The translations under genes and the position numbers were made by a program. The notes under the pieces were generated by a model. It was not told the origin of the DNA. It did not search any database and worked only from the letters and a program-made list of their open reading frames with translations. From the IMG/VR virus record IMGVR_UViG_3300021962_000650, positions 1 to 23,934 of that record: a DNA stretch of 23,934 nt; one strand, given 5' to 3'. This DNA is from a virus. Below are positions 1-8,177 of this stretch, in pieces. The stretch's first letter is position 1; each line of letters starts with the position of its first letter.

Positions 1-124
1 CAGCTACTGCCCCAACATTCCCAGAACCAAAAATTCCAGTTACGTTAACCGATACATTTACTCCCCCTCCCGCAGAAGGAAGGCTGGAAAATGGGACTTG
101 GGAAAATGAGGATATGCCAAACAT
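1..124 (-). CDS. partial appendage/fibre-like protein (N-terminus only)
   Basis: An open frame starts at ATG 124-122 and runs 41 codons off the left edge without a stop. The start is supported by an AGGA motif six bases upstream, next to the stop codon of the preceding spike gene, which ends at 133. The visible protein begins MFGISSFSQVPFSSLPSAGG and continues with Val/Asn/Gly-rich segments of the form VSVNVTGIFGSGNVGAV. From memory, aquatic phages encode fibre-like proteins that begin with a short F/S/Q/P leader and then carry many degenerate 'V-T-G-x-x-x-x-G-x-V-G' repeats, so I infer the first repeat of such a protein. Position at the end of a run of lectin/spike genes fits a role in host attachment. 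The rest of the gene is outside the window, so its length and C-terminal function are unknown. Confidence 0.7.
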   Translation of the reverse strand, partial: MFGISSFSQVPFSSLPSAGGGVNVSVNVTGIFGSGNVGAVA

Positions 125-132
125 GATTTATC

Positions 133-2880
133 CTAGCTGAACGCCCCTGGATTGCAAGCGCCACGCAGCTCTTCGTCGGACATCTGATACGTGAATACAC
201 GCAGTACCTTAAGGCAAATATGCCCGCCATTCCCCCCTGCGTAATCCGCTCCAACCCTAAAATAATTGAATGTCGGCACGCTACCACTTGTACTGGTGTA
301 TACGGTTCCGCCATTTGTACAAAGCTTGAAGCTGTTATTTTTGTAGGAAAAAGCGACTAAATTCACTGTTCCAGGTCCATAAACAACCCCTGGGGCATCA
401 ATGTCCTCTTGCACAGATCCGCCACTGTCTAAAACCGTCAAATTATGGCTTAAGTCATTTTGATAACTCAAACGCATAACGTTAACAGTATTCGACGAAT
501 TGCTTATATGCATTAAAACCCTAGAATAGCTGGAAGCTAGTTGATTTAATGCAGGTAAGTTGTATGCAAGAACTATAGTTCCCTCACTACCATTCAGCAT
601 ATTTTGCGCATTGGCAGTGCTAGATGATGAAAAAAAACTAGCGCCAAGTGTTACGTTTACGGTAGCTGTAGGAATAGCGCTACATAGGTCTGGAACAGAG
701 GCCATTGTTGGATAAAAAACCACTAAGCCCTTATTAGTGCTTCCCGTATAACTTGACTGACCTGAATCGTCTAAAACATAAATATAAAAATTTGCGGTAC
801 TAAGCGTTCCTGCTACCCCGTATATAGCTACGCGAACAAGCCCAAGACCTATGTACTCTATGTACGTTCCTTGAAGCGCTCCATCTCCAGTAGAACCAGA
901 AGAAATAACCGTAAGAGTTTCTGTATTGAAGTCTGCGTAAAAGTTATGCGTTCCATCTCCAAACAAAAGACGCACATTCTTTCTTCCAGCAAAAGATTGC
1001 ATTACATATACGGAACACGAGTACGGTTGGCCAGAGGTTATAGAAGCATAGTTTTTGTATACATAATGCTCCCCGTTAGCAGTAGTCTCAAAGATGGTTC
1101 CGGGTCTAGCAGTAGCCGTAGCAGAATTTGAAACAACATATACATTTCCAGATGAATACGTGGTATTTACTTTAGTCCACACCGCCGATGAAAGCTCTGG
1201 AGTAGGCAATGCCGTTGCGGACCCCTCTAGCAAAAGTCCTTCCACATAGCGTAAAGTTGGGTACTTTTTTGAAGGAGAAAAATTTTCTCGCCATATTGGC
1301 ACGTAATTGCTAGCAGACGCAGATAAACTTATAAACGCTTGGCTAAAATAAAATACAGAACTGGAACGAGTAAAGGTTAGCCGCCCATCAACTATTGCTA
1401 GAGAGCTTGATGCTGTTGTGATCCCACGAAAGTCATAGTTTATAGCTGCTTTAGTCCGATATATTGGGGATACTAGAGGTAATTTTGGAAGCATTCTATC
1501 TGGAGGATACAACGCGGACCAAACTCCAAAAGTAGTTAATAAAACTGGCCCTAGACTAGCAGTAACAGGAACAGTAGTGCTGATTAAGCTTAGGTCTGTA
1601 CCAGTTGGCATTAGCCCCGTTCCTATAGCACTTATACCCTCTACATTAGCACTTATAGCATAATTATTTTGTTCTATCCGTACTGCAACGCCGTACTCTT
1701 TATACTGTTGAAGTTTTTCCAAACCCCCAGATTGAGGTGAATATACGTCAGCAACCGAAGCTGTTCCGTACCAAACATTTAACCTAGCGCCCGTAGAAGA
1801 ACTATTTGGGAACATACACCCAAAACCATTCCCGCCAAGGTAGTTTCCAAGCAAGCCTCTCGGTCTATTTGTGACAGAAAGAGGGCACGCATCATTTGCC
1901 ATAAACCTCATGTTTAAAAGTAAGGTCACATTATTTTGTGCGGAAGCAAAAGTTATTACATCGGGTTGTCTGGTTATTGCACTAGAAAACGTATTTCGAA
2001 TATATGAGCTAACTTCTAATTCGGCAGAACCAGATGTTTCCTCCAACTGGGCGCCCCAAAAATACACACCCTTAGTCGCGTCTCCGACGTAGGAAAACCC
2101 GCCGTTATAAATCCCGAAGTCTATTCTCCTAGGATTTATAGAAGAAGGGCAAGAACCGCACAAAGCTATCCTGTACCATCCAGTTTGGTATGGTTCTATA
2201 TAAGCATAACTTATGGCAGCAGAGCCAGATGTGCTGGTGGTTATGGTCCCGTTAGTCAAATCAAAAATTGCATAATAAGAGCTAGTGCCACTGTTTACTC
2301 TTAAATAGACATTATCCCGCCCTAAACTAGGTTTTACGTAAATTGATTGCCCAAACGTAATCGTAGATGTTACAGCACTATATGAATACGACAATAAATG
2401 TTCACCATTTGCAGTGGTTTCATATACTCCATCAGCATTTTGCGTTCCATCAGGAGAATTTGTCTCATCAGTAGCTATGGTAATGTTTGTCCGATCCCCA
2501 GAGTTCCAACTAGAAAAAGCTTCGGAATAAGAGATCTGATTTACAGATCCAGGCTCAAAAAGACAACCTAGCCTCTCTAGAGTATATGGATGGTAGTAGG
2601 GTCGAAAAATATTCGTGTTTACAAATTCAATATATCCAGACGAATTAATTGTTGACCTGATATTGCTTCCAGTTGCGTTAGAAAACGTTAGTCTATTGTC
2701 TAACGCATGCATTTCAACAAAATTAAAAAAGGAACGAGGAAAAGGGTAGTTGTATAAAGAAGGCCATGTAGCGGGATCGTTAAACGTTTCCACATCGTCA
2801 AGCGTCCACATGCCAGAGGCGGCAATATTTGTCGGCTCTGTCTGATCCGCAGTTATTACATTTTTAAGATATTTAGACAT
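133..2880 (-). CDS. large spike/fibre protein with duplicated ~440-residue module
   Basis: A 915-residue Ser/Thr/Tyr/Gly-rich protein, almost certainly a virion appendage binding the host surface. It contains two copies of one architecture. Residues about 63-300 and 500-740 each start with an RLTF motif (RLTFSNAT, RLTFTRSS), continue through a segment holding the identical string ETTANGEH (about 154 and 598), and end in strands like 'Y.A.F...T.T'. Each is followed by a concanavalin-like stretch beginning NVTL. The last 50 residues (LKVLRVFTYQMSDEELRG) look like the end of a LamG-type fold. The RLTF/'N...S..F..W' pattern resembles, from memory, phage head-spike or tailspike fibre domains. I chose ATG 2880, eight bases after the preceding stop, over an in-frame TTG at 2898 that would overlap it. 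The ribosome site is weak (AGG), so translational coupling is likely. No enzyme motif was recognised. Confidence 0.75.
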   Translation of the reverse strand: MSKYLKNVITADQTEPTNIAASGMWTLDDVETFNDPATWPSLYNYPFPRSFFNFVEMHALDNRLTFSNATGSNIRSTINSSGYIEFVNTNIFRPYYHPYTLERLGCLFEPGSVNQISYSEAFSSWNSGDRTNITIATDETNSPDGTQNADGVYETTANGEHLLSYSYSAVTSTITFGQSIYVKPSLGRDNVYLRVNSGTSSYYAIFDLTNGTITTSTSGSAAISYAYIEPYQTGWYRIALCGSCPSSINPRRIDFGIYNGGFSYVGDATKGVYFWGAQLEETSGSAELEVSSYIRNTFSSAITRQPDVITFASAQNNVTLLLNMRFMANDACPLSVTNRPRGLLGNYLGGNGFGCMFPNSSSTGARLNVWYGTASVADVYSPQSGGLEKLQQYKEYGVAVRIEQNNYAISANVEGISAIGTGLMPTGTDLSLISTTVPVTASLGPVLLTTFGVWSALYPPDRMLPKLPLVSPIYRTKAAINYDFRGITTASSSLAIVDGRLTFTRSSSVFYFSQAFISLSASASNYVPIWRENFSPSKKYPTLRYVEGLLLEGSATALPTPELSSAVWTKVNTTYSSGNVYVVSNSATATARPGTIFETTANGEHYVYKNYASITSGQPYSCSVYVMQSFAGRKNVRLLFGDGTHNFYADFNTETLTVISSGSTGDGALQGTYIEYIGLGLVRVAIYGVAGTLSTANFYIYVLDDSGQSSYTGSTNKGLVVFYPTMASVPDLCSAIPTATVNVTLGASFFSSSSTANAQNMLNGSEGTIVLAYNLPALNQLASSYSRVLMHISNSSNTVNVMRLSYQNDLSHNLTVLDSGGSVQEDIDAPGVVYGPGTVNLVAFSYKNNSFKLCTNGGTVYTSTSGSVPTFNYFRVGADYAGGNGGHICLKVLRVFTYQMSDEELRGACNPGAFS

Positions 2881-2888
2881 TGGTGTAC

Positions 2889-3149
2889 CTAGGCCCAAAC
2901 TGTGTGCGGAGTTGCAGGGGGATCAAGAATAAGAGGTGTGATGTGGTGAAATTCTTTTTCGCCATACAAAGACCTGAGGTTTAAATGATAACCCTCAACT
3001 CCCGGTATTTGTCCAATCGCGTCAATTGCGTATTCTTCGGCTAGATTGTTTTCCCAACAAGACGAAACCAATCCCTCTTTCTCCAGGAGCGAAAACATCT
3101 CCTCTTTAGAAGACGCCCTTAAAAAATAATCAAAAATATTAAGTTCCAT
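2889..3149 (-). CDS. small conserved phage protein between fibre genes
   Basis: An 86-residue, mostly helical protein with an acidic N-terminus (MELNIFDYFLRASSKEEMFS) and a Pro-rich tail ending DPPATPHTVWA. The segment around residues 40-60 reads AIDAIGQIPGVEGYHLNLRS. Similar small proteins ending in a 'TP.T/R.VWA' tail sit among fibre genes in aquatic phages as I remember them, but no function is known to me. It starts 11 bases inside the end of the LamG fibre gene and has no clear Shine-Dalgarno site, so it is probably translated by coupling with that gene. Sandwiched between two large fibre genes, a role in fibre assembly or a small structural part of the appendage is possible, but this is inference from position only. 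Confidence 0.6.
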   Translation of the reverse strand: MELNIFDYFLRASSKEEMFSLLEKEGLVSSCWENNLAEEYAIDAIGQIPGVEGYHLNLRSLYGEKEFHHITPLILDPPATPHTVWA

Positions 3150-5334
3150 ACGCGGTGGGGAAATCTTCTGTGGGTACTGTATAACTGCTACCCGTATACC
3201 TGTTTATTCCAGCTGTTAAGCGTATTGGGCCAAGATAGCTGTTCCACGAAACCGAACTACCACCCACAGTCCCTAAAAAATCAAGGGTTGTAGAAGAAAC
3301 AACAATATCTCCGTATCCGGTATATGTCCTAGTACCATCACGATAAAAATCAATCCCAGATCCCGTATTGACTAGAGCAAAATGACTCCATTGCCCAGTA
3401 ACAAAAGTTCCCACCTGTGTTCCAGGTGACAATCCACCCGCCAGTATTTGTAACGTTCCGACGTCGTTTTTAAAAAAAAGACCTAAAGAATCGCAAAGAG
3501 CCATGTCAATAGAACCGGAGGTATTTGTTAGGTAATACCACAACTCCAAAGTACACTTGGCACCGGTCCGAAATAAACGTTGAAAGTGCGTGTTATACTG
3601 AGTAAATAAAACACTCATTGGACGGTCAGCTGCGACACTAGGAAAATACAGTGTTGGTTTGCCAAACAATAGCTGCCTATTAGAAAGAACAAAAGCACTA
3701 TTGCTATAACTCACAGCTTTTCTAGCTTTATCTACATAAACCCCATTATTCTCTACCCCAAAAAGTAAAGTGGACTCAGTAGCGTAGTTTTTATAGGTGT
3801 CTAAAGGATCAAATCCTGAGGTATAAACGGCTTCGTTAGATACTTTTATGCCAGCGAAAAAGCCATTATTATACGTGGTTCCAGAAACCCCAATACCGAA
3901 AAACTGAGACCCACCCCCTACAATATTATTTACTGTAGCTAAAGAATTATTAGTGCCAACATTTCTGCCGTTTAAATAACAGGTTAGTTCCCCATTTTGG
4001 CGCACCAAAGCCAAATGCATCCAGTTACGATTGTTCCCTTGCCCCGTTGTTGGGCTAGTTATTACAGTATTAAATGTGTAGCTAGCATTAGCAAGTGTTA
4101 TTGAAGGAAACCCGCTAGTCAATCCAAAAATTATCCTAAAACCAGTTGCAGTAGTTAAATTGACACTATCTGTGTATAAATAAGTATTTACCGCGTTTGT
4201 TGATACGTTGCTTGAAAACCAGCCCTCAATTGTAAAATCCCCCGCTAGCGTTCGGTGCCCATCCCCAACCGAATCTGCAGAATAAGGCCATATCTGGCCG
4301 GTTGGAGTACACAATGCTCCTAAGTTTGGAAAAGCGTCAAAGCCATACAAATTTACAGGAAGGTTTTTATCAAACGGGGAAAACGGAACTTGTGGATTTA
4401 TAGCAGTAGTAGAATTAAAAACGGTATAGTTATTTGGGCCATCGTCTTTGTAAAAAAATCCGTTACAAATAAGCGCGACAGTATTTGTCTCCGTAGGGCT
4501 TAATGGTTCTGAAGGAACAGTTAAGGAGGCTCCTGTGTATAAGGCAGTGCCATTCAATATTCTGAAATTTGAAACATGCCCAGTCAGGTAGTTTGCGGCT
4601 ACTGATCTATTCCCTAATCTCCAAGTGTTTGTAGTTATGGAGGTACTGTTAGTGGCTATGTTATCTAATAAAACACCGTCAATATATACGTAATAAGTGT
4701 TCCCGCTAGTTCGACAAACTGCTATGTGAACCCATTTATTTCGTTGAAAGGTACCGTTTGTAGCAGAAGCCACTATATCCGTACCGTTTACGTAAACTAG
4801 TAGTTTGTTTGTGCTGCTTGTAAAAGCAACGGCTAGTTCTGCTGTTGTGGTTGTTGGGCTTGTAGTAAAAATATATGGCGTTGCAGCTGCCACATAATCT
4901 ATGTAGATAAAGAACTCAACAGTAAAATCATTAGTGTTTAGAGCTAAAGATGCTTGCCCTGTTGGCAAAAATAAGTATGTGTTTGCGCCATAAAACTGAG
5001 TAGACCAATACCCGTTTTTTTGTTCTAAAGGGAAACAAGGCCCTTGCGTTATTATTACGTTGGAACTACCTTGCGTTGCAAGAGGGTAATAATTTTCTTT
5101 AAAATAAATTGAGCTATTGGTTGTGGCGGGAAATTTATTATTGTAATTATCGACTACTGTTGCATTTGGGTTTGTGCTAAAGCAAAACATCACATAGTCC
5201 CAATAAGGGTCTTTTGGTATTCCTCCATTTTGCTCTAAAACCGCTTGGTCAACTAAATTTAGTTTAGCTGGGGCATCAACCGCCAAATCAGAAGACTTAG
5301 CTGGTAGGAGGGAGTAACTTCCCTCTAAAGACAT
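3139..5334 (-). CDS. fibre/receptor-binding protein with three LamG-like lectin domains
   Basis: A 731-residue protein made chiefly of three concanavalin/LamG-like modules at about residues 105-290, 330-530 and 555-731. Each shows the family signature of a central strand 'W-x-H-h-A' (WVHIAV at 201, WMHLAL at 438, WSHFAL at 649) followed by a 'Y-x-(D/N)-G' turn (YIDGVLL, YLNGRNV, FYRDGTR) and a closing 'NFRI/GIKV/PIRL...Y' strand. LamG-type domains commonly bind carbohydrate, so I infer a receptor-binding or decorating fibre subunit. The N-terminal 100 residues lack a recognised fold and may attach the protein to the virion. The start is firm: ATG 5334 overlaps the previous stop by one base (TAATG) and has GAGGAG upstream. 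Composition is AT-rich compared with the packaging and capsid genes. It resembles many environmental phage fibres in general form; specificity cannot be told. Confidence 0.8.
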   Translation of the reverse strand: MSLEGSYSLLPAKSSDLAVDAPAKLNLVDQAVLEQNGGIPKDPYWDYVMFCFSTNPNATVVDNYNNKFPATTNSSIYFKENYYPLATQGSSNVIITQGPCFPLEQKNGYWSTQFYGANTYLFLPTGQASLALNTNDFTVEFFIYIDYVAAATPYIFTTSPTTTTAELAVAFTSSTNKLLVYVNGTDIVASATNGTFQRNKWVHIAVCRTSGNTYYVYIDGVLLDNIATNSTSITTNTWRLGNRSVAANYLTGHVSNFRILNGTALYTGASLTVPSEPLSPTETNTVALICNGFFYKDDGPNNYTVFNSTTAINPQVPFSPFDKNLPVNLYGFDAFPNLGALCTPTGQIWPYSADSVGDGHRTLAGDFTIEGWFSSNVSTNAVNTYLYTDSVNLTTATGFRIIFGLTSGFPSITLANASYTFNTVITSPTTGQGNNRNWMHLALVRQNGELTCYLNGRNVGTNNSLATVNNIVGGGSQFFGIGVSGTTYNNGFFAGIKVSNEAVYTSGFDPLDTYKNYATESTLLFGVENNGVYVDKARKAVSYSNSAFVLSNRQLLFGKPTLYFPSVAADRPMSVLFTQYNTHFQRLFRTGAKCTLELWYYLTNTSGSIDMALCDSLGLFFKNDVGTLQILAGGLSPGTQVGTFVTGQWSHFALVNTGSGIDFYRDGTRTYTGYGDIVVSSTTLDFLGTVGGSSVSWNSYLGPIRLTAGINRYTGSSYTVPTEDFPTAYGT

Positions 5335-5708
5335 TAGGAAATCTCCTCATAAGAGCACACGATTTTTATATCGTTGGCTGTGGCGGCAGTAGCGCCAATG
5401 CTCTTGTCCTCCTCTAGGTATATGGGGGTGGTTTTATCTACAACAATTAATGAAGCATTTGCCGGGATATAAACCGTTTTCACTAATTCAGTGGCTGTCC
5501 CGCCTATGTCATCCTGGCTGTAAACAGATACCGTAAGTTGAGCAGAGCTACTTCCGTCAACGTTGCTAGCAACAATTGAGTTAACCTTTAACACTTTGCC
5601 GCTACTGGCCGCATTGCTTACGACCGCAGTAGCATTTGTGGTTGTAAGGTCAACAACCGCTGTTTTTCCAATAATACTGGAGACATTTACAATATTTGGG
5701 GCAGCCAT
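5334..5708 (-). CDS. small beta-rich virion protein
   Basis: A 124-residue protein (begins MAAPNIVNVSSIIGKT) with alternating Val/Ile/Thr strands: KVLKVNSIVASNVDGSSSAQ, then TVSVYSQDD, then ELVKTVYIPANASLIVVD. The 'strand, NVDGSSSA, strand' pattern is, from memory, typical of small structural proteins of aquatic phages. I take ATG 5708 as the start because it has a GGAGT motif seven bases upstream and leaves one base after the preceding stop; an in-frame TTG at 5720 would overlap that gene and adds only four residues. It is the third of three consecutive small Ser/Thr-rich beta proteins and overlaps the LamG fibre gene by one base. A decoration or fibre-base function is likely but not shown by any motif. 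Confidence 0.65.
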   Translation of the reverse strand: MAAPNIVNVSSIIGKTAVVDLTTTNATAVVSNAASSGKVLKVNSIVASNVDGSSSAQLTVSVYSQDDIGGTATELVKTVYIPANASLIVVDKTTPIYLEEDKSIGATAATANDIKIVCSYEEIS

Positions 5709-5709
5709 G

Positions 5710-6054
5710 TCAGACTCCAAAAACGAAATTCAAGGCGATAGTCCTTCCTTTAGTGGACGAAAGACCTGCCGGATAGGTTACAAAAACATCCTTGCTTCCA
5801 GCCCCCCAATTAACAGCAGATCCGCTATTTGAAGAGGCAAGAATCGTATCCCTGCTTAACGTCGTACCACTTGCGGTGTAGGTACCAATCCCTACTTCCC
5901 AGTCCGTGCCATCCGTGATGGTGTAGTACGTAGAGTTTCCGTCACCAACCACCGAAAAAGATTGAAATCCAGTGGACGCCCCACCAAGGGTTACGGTCCC
6001 CGTACCAGTGGTCGTAGTCGTTTCTTGAACGCGATCAGCTAGTACGAGGGCCAT
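5710..6054 (-). CDS. small virion protein of the 'MALVLADRV' type
   Basis: A 114-residue protein beginning MALVLADRVQETTTTTGTGT, followed by beta-strands and turns (GFQSFSVVGDGNSTYYTITD, WEVGIGTYTASGTTLSRDTI) and ending in KDVFVTYPAG and a short tail. This pattern is one I recognise from memory as a very common small protein in tail/fibre regions of many phages: an ADRV leader, a Thr run, a 'WEVG.GTYT..GTTL.R' core and a 'VFVTYPA' strand. Its exact place in the particle is not known to me; attachment between tail and fibres, or fibre decoration, are the usual guesses. The Shine-Dalgarno is strong (AAGGAGT). The stop codon is one base before the start of the next gene, so the three small beta proteins are likely co-translated. 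Confidence 0.75.
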   Translation of the reverse strand: MALVLADRVQETTTTTGTGTVTLGGASTGFQSFSVVGDGNSTYYTITDGTDWEVGIGTYTASGTTLSRDTILASSNSGSAVNWGAGSKDVFVTYPAGLSSTKGRTIALNFVFGV

Positions 6055-6064
6055 TTTTTACTCC

Positions 6065-6499
6065 TTAGGCGATACGAATGATTGCGCCCGTAGCCGTAGC
6101 TGCAGGGAACACAATTGTGAAAGTACCGGAAGTCGAGCTCTTGTCCGAACCAAAATCCAGCACCGCAACCGTAGGATTGCCCGTTGCCGTGTCGTTATAA
6201 ATCAAAGCACCACGTGCAGTGATCGTAGCAGTGGTAAACGACAGATCAGAAAAGTCCGTCAGAGCGGTCGTTCCCGAAGTCGTAACACCAAGCTTGGTCA
6301 ACGTACCGCCACCCGCCGTATAAGAGCCAGAGGCAGCCACTTCGTTGGTGGTCGTGTAAGCAGTGGTTGCAGCAGTAAACGAAGCACTGTTGGTGTACAG
6401 AGCCAGTTTAAACGTGCTACCTCCAGTTGCAAAGTTGTGTACGGCTTGAAGGATTTCAGCCTTAAAAGACGTACACATATAGTTGCCGGTAAATGCCAT
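6065..6499 (-). CDS. virion protein of the 'CTSFK...FKLALYT' type
   Basis: A 144-residue Thr/Ala-rich beta protein. Diagnostic stretches are CTSFKAEILQAVHNFATGGS near the N-terminus, TFKLALYTNSASF, TTAYTTTNEV, and near the end ARGALIYNDTA and TFTIVFPAATATGAIIRIA. This combination is, from memory, a widespread small structural protein in environmental phages, usually annotated only as hypothetical or virion structural. It heads a set of three small beta proteins leading into the LamG fibre gene. The Shine-Dalgarno AAGGAG lies eight bases upstream of the ATG. No enzymatic motif is seen; a decoration or tail-appendage role is inferred from composition and neighbours. Confidence 0.75.
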   Translation of the reverse strand: MAFTGNYMCTSFKAEILQAVHNFATGGSTFKLALYTNSASFTAATTAYTTTNEVAASGSYTAGGGTLTKLGVTTSGTTALTDFSDLSFTTATITARGALIYNDTATGNPTVAVLDFGSDKSSTSGTFTIVFPAATATGAIIRIA

Positions 6500-6500
6500 T

Positions 6501-6788
6501 TCAGATTCTCCTTAAAATGTCGGCAGCGTCCATGTGGCCGCCCCGAGCACAAATTTGAATGCAGCGAGCCCTCTCGGAATGTGCTGCACGATTAAAATAT
6601 TCAAGAAGTACTTTTACAAGATTTTCCCTGAATAGCCTTGCTTGCTCCCGTATCTCTGGGGGCGCAGAGTCTGCAATCTGAACAATTCTGTCCGCGCAAA
6701 TCTCTGATAAATCTTCCATTGGAAGACCACCGTAGTCGCTGGTCTTGACCATGGGGGTCAGTAAAGAACCAACCTTCATCTCTACCAT
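6501..6788 (-). CDS. small helical hypothetical protein
   Basis: A 95-residue protein with no domain I can name. After an N-terminal coil (MVEMKVGSLLTPMVKTSDYG) it is predicted by eye to be helical: DLSEICADRIVQIADSAPPE, IREQARLFRENLVKVLLEYF and a Cys-containing tail (RARCIQICARGGHMDAADIL). The pattern 'SDSAPPEIREQARLF' recalls small phage proteins that sit near connector genes, but I cannot assign a function. The start at 6788 is supported by GAGGAG five bases upstream, one base after the stop of the Rossmann-like gene; a second ATG nine bases in is less well placed. It precedes the run of small beta virion proteins. Confidence 0.6.
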   Translation of the reverse strand: MVEMKVGSLLTPMVKTSDYGGLPMEDLSEICADRIVQIADSAPPEIREQARLFRENLVKVLLEYFNRAAHSERARCIQICARGGHMDAADILRRI

Positions 6789-6789
6789 T

Positions 6790-7500
6790 TTAGCTCCTCA
6801 CCGCTTCTGGAGGAAGCAAATATTGACGCTCAGATTCAATAACTTTAGCTACTTCTGAGTAGGCATGTTTCTTGAATTTGCCGTCTTCTTCCATGGAAAA
6901 GACAAAGGTGTCCGCCAGCCTATGATAGCCATACAGCTTTTCTTTCGGATGAACGTTGGTATCCAACAAGGAAGACTCCTTTGCAATCCCCACTTGGATA
7001 CCCTTTTCAATGGCTTTTGCGAGCAGGAATTCACAACAAGCTCTTCCAGACTCTGCAAAATGCACGTTCCCACGATAAGAGAAATCAACCCCGTAGACCA
7101 TTAGTTTTTTTACTTTTGCTGCAATTGCAAAAGCGATTGTGAAGGCTACAGTGTTGTTTAAATACCATGTTCCAATAGAGTTGACAACCTCCTCCAGTGG
7201 GTACTCGACAAGTCCTGGGCAGCGCTTGTCCAATTCGCAGGTATACACAGGACCAGGATGGCGCTTTAAGACCTCCCGCATGATTCCAGTCTGTGTTCCT
7301 GCATCTTCGGAATCTAAAAAACGACTAGCCGGATCCAACATGAACATCCGGTCGTGATAAATCACACCTCCCATGGCATTAATAGCCCAAACTTCGTCAA
7401 TTTCTTGCGAATGGGTTTTTGCCAATACAAACTCCTTGTGGCTAAGACCCATTGCCACTATTGCTACTGTCTTTCCAGATAAATCAGGTACTTTCGTCAT
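6790..7500 (-). CDS. Rossmann-like protein resembling Maf/DUF115 and GT42 sialyltransferase folds
   Basis: A 236-residue cytosolic-type protein unlike its structural neighbours. Residues 11-20 (TVAIVAMGLS) form a strand and glycine turn as in nucleotide-sugar-binding Rossmann folds; residues 34-50 (DEVWAINAMGGVIYHDRMF) form the second strand, and 108-130 (NSIGTWYLNNTVAFTIAFAI) with 131-142 (KKLMVYGVDFSY) match the 'S.. .... .A.aia...GykeIyl.GiDfy' pattern of GT42 sialyltransferases and Maf/DUF115 proteins as I know them. H147 (GNVHFAESGR) is a candidate active-site His by rough position. It starts with an ATGA overlap with the upstream connector gene, so it is co-expressed with tail genes. 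It could glycosylate virion proteins or act as a structural relic; the assignment is by pattern only and moderate. Confidence 0.5.
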   Translation of the reverse strand: MTKVPDLSGKTVAIVAMGLSHKEFVLAKTHSQEIDEVWAINAMGGVIYHDRMFMLDPASRFLDSEDAGTQTGIMREVLKRHPGPVYTCELDKRCPGLVEYPLEEVVNSIGTWYLNNTVAFTIAFAIAAKVKKLMVYGVDFSYRGNVHFAESGRACCEFLLAKAIEKGIQVGIAKESSLLDTNVHPKEKLYGYHRLADTFVFSMEEDGKFKKHAYSEVAKVIESERQYLLPPEAVRS

Positions 7501-8177
7501 CCTTTAGCCTCATTTGGACTGATGGGGTTGCTGGCAAGGAGCTCGGTACGGATAAGTCCATCGCGGTACTCATCACGTCTGCGGCGACCTTGTTGCTCAA
7601 TACCCAGGCCTGCAAGAGCCTGCTGGTAAGAGTTCTGGAAAAACCCAAGCATCTCCAACGGTCCTTTCGTGTAGCTGTACGCTTGCACAAGGCAACCATA
7701 AAGAAGGACTTCCGGAGCATTAATGCTGAGCCAAGTGGTTTGATTCGAAGAACTTAGCCCTGCAGGCTTTCTTATATAACCAAGTTCCACGGAATACGAC
7801 ACATCTGGTGTTGGGGCAACAACAAATGTGTTTTGATTCCACACCGCATAATATTTTGGTAGACCAAGGACAGTGCTGTTATCCCAATATTCTTTAATAA
7901 ACGAAACATCCCTAAAATCTAAAAAGGTCTCTTCGTTTGTGGAAATGTTTCTAATTAACATGTATCGATGCGTTAAAATATCTGGCGGCATCGTAAGAAA
8001 TCTATTACCTGCTGTTAAGCTTCCAATAGAACTTTGACGAAATACTTCAAGGTCAATGTCACGAAGAACACGGTTTTCCGTCATCAAAATAAACGTGTTA
8101 ATGACGGAGTTAGACAGGACGTTACTGTCCGTTTCCATGTAATTTCGAATGTTCGTTACAAGCTCGTCGTAAGTCAT
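7497..8177 (-). CDS. head-tail connector/adaptor protein
   Basis: A 226-residue protein with the usual adaptor layout: an N-terminal helical part (MTYDELVTNIRNYMETDSNV then IDTFILMTENRVLRDID-like segment), a central beta region (RYMLIRNISTNEETFLDFRD, PKYYAVWNQNTFVVAPTPD, YSVELGYIRKPAGL) and a C-terminal helical part (INAPEVLLYGCLVQAYSYTK). The 'Y.RKP.gLs.. .tTWLs..AP..LLYG.L..A' stretch is, from memory, characteristic of phage adaptor proteins that bind below the portal. It overlaps the Cys-cluster gene upstream and the Rossmann-like gene downstream by four bases each (ATGA), indicating tight coupling. Its Shine-Dalgarno is weak (GGTGATC). With the 8505-9170 protein it probably forms the short neck of the particle. 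Confidence 0.65.
   Translation of the reverse strand: MTYDELVTNIRNYMETDSNVLSNSVINTFILMTENRVLRDIDLEVFRQSSIGSLTAGNRFLTMPPDILTHRYMLIRNISTNEETFLDFRDVSFIKEYWDNSTVLGLPKYYAVWNQNTFVVAPTPDVSYSVELGYIRKPAGLSSSNQTTWLSINAPEVLLYGCLVQAYSYTKGPLEMLGFFQNSYQQALAGLGIEQQGRRRRDEYRDGLIRTELLASNPISPNEAKG

Noticed and set aside
45-314. 89-codon minus-strand open frame overlapping the spike gene end
   Set aside because: It is out of frame with the spike gene and with the better supported edge gene, and its Cys/Ile/Arg-rich product resembles nothing.
5709-5720. Longer form of the 124-residue virion protein starting at TTG 5720
   Set aside because: The ATG at 5708 has a well-spaced GGAGT site; the longer form would overlap the previous gene and gains only four residues.
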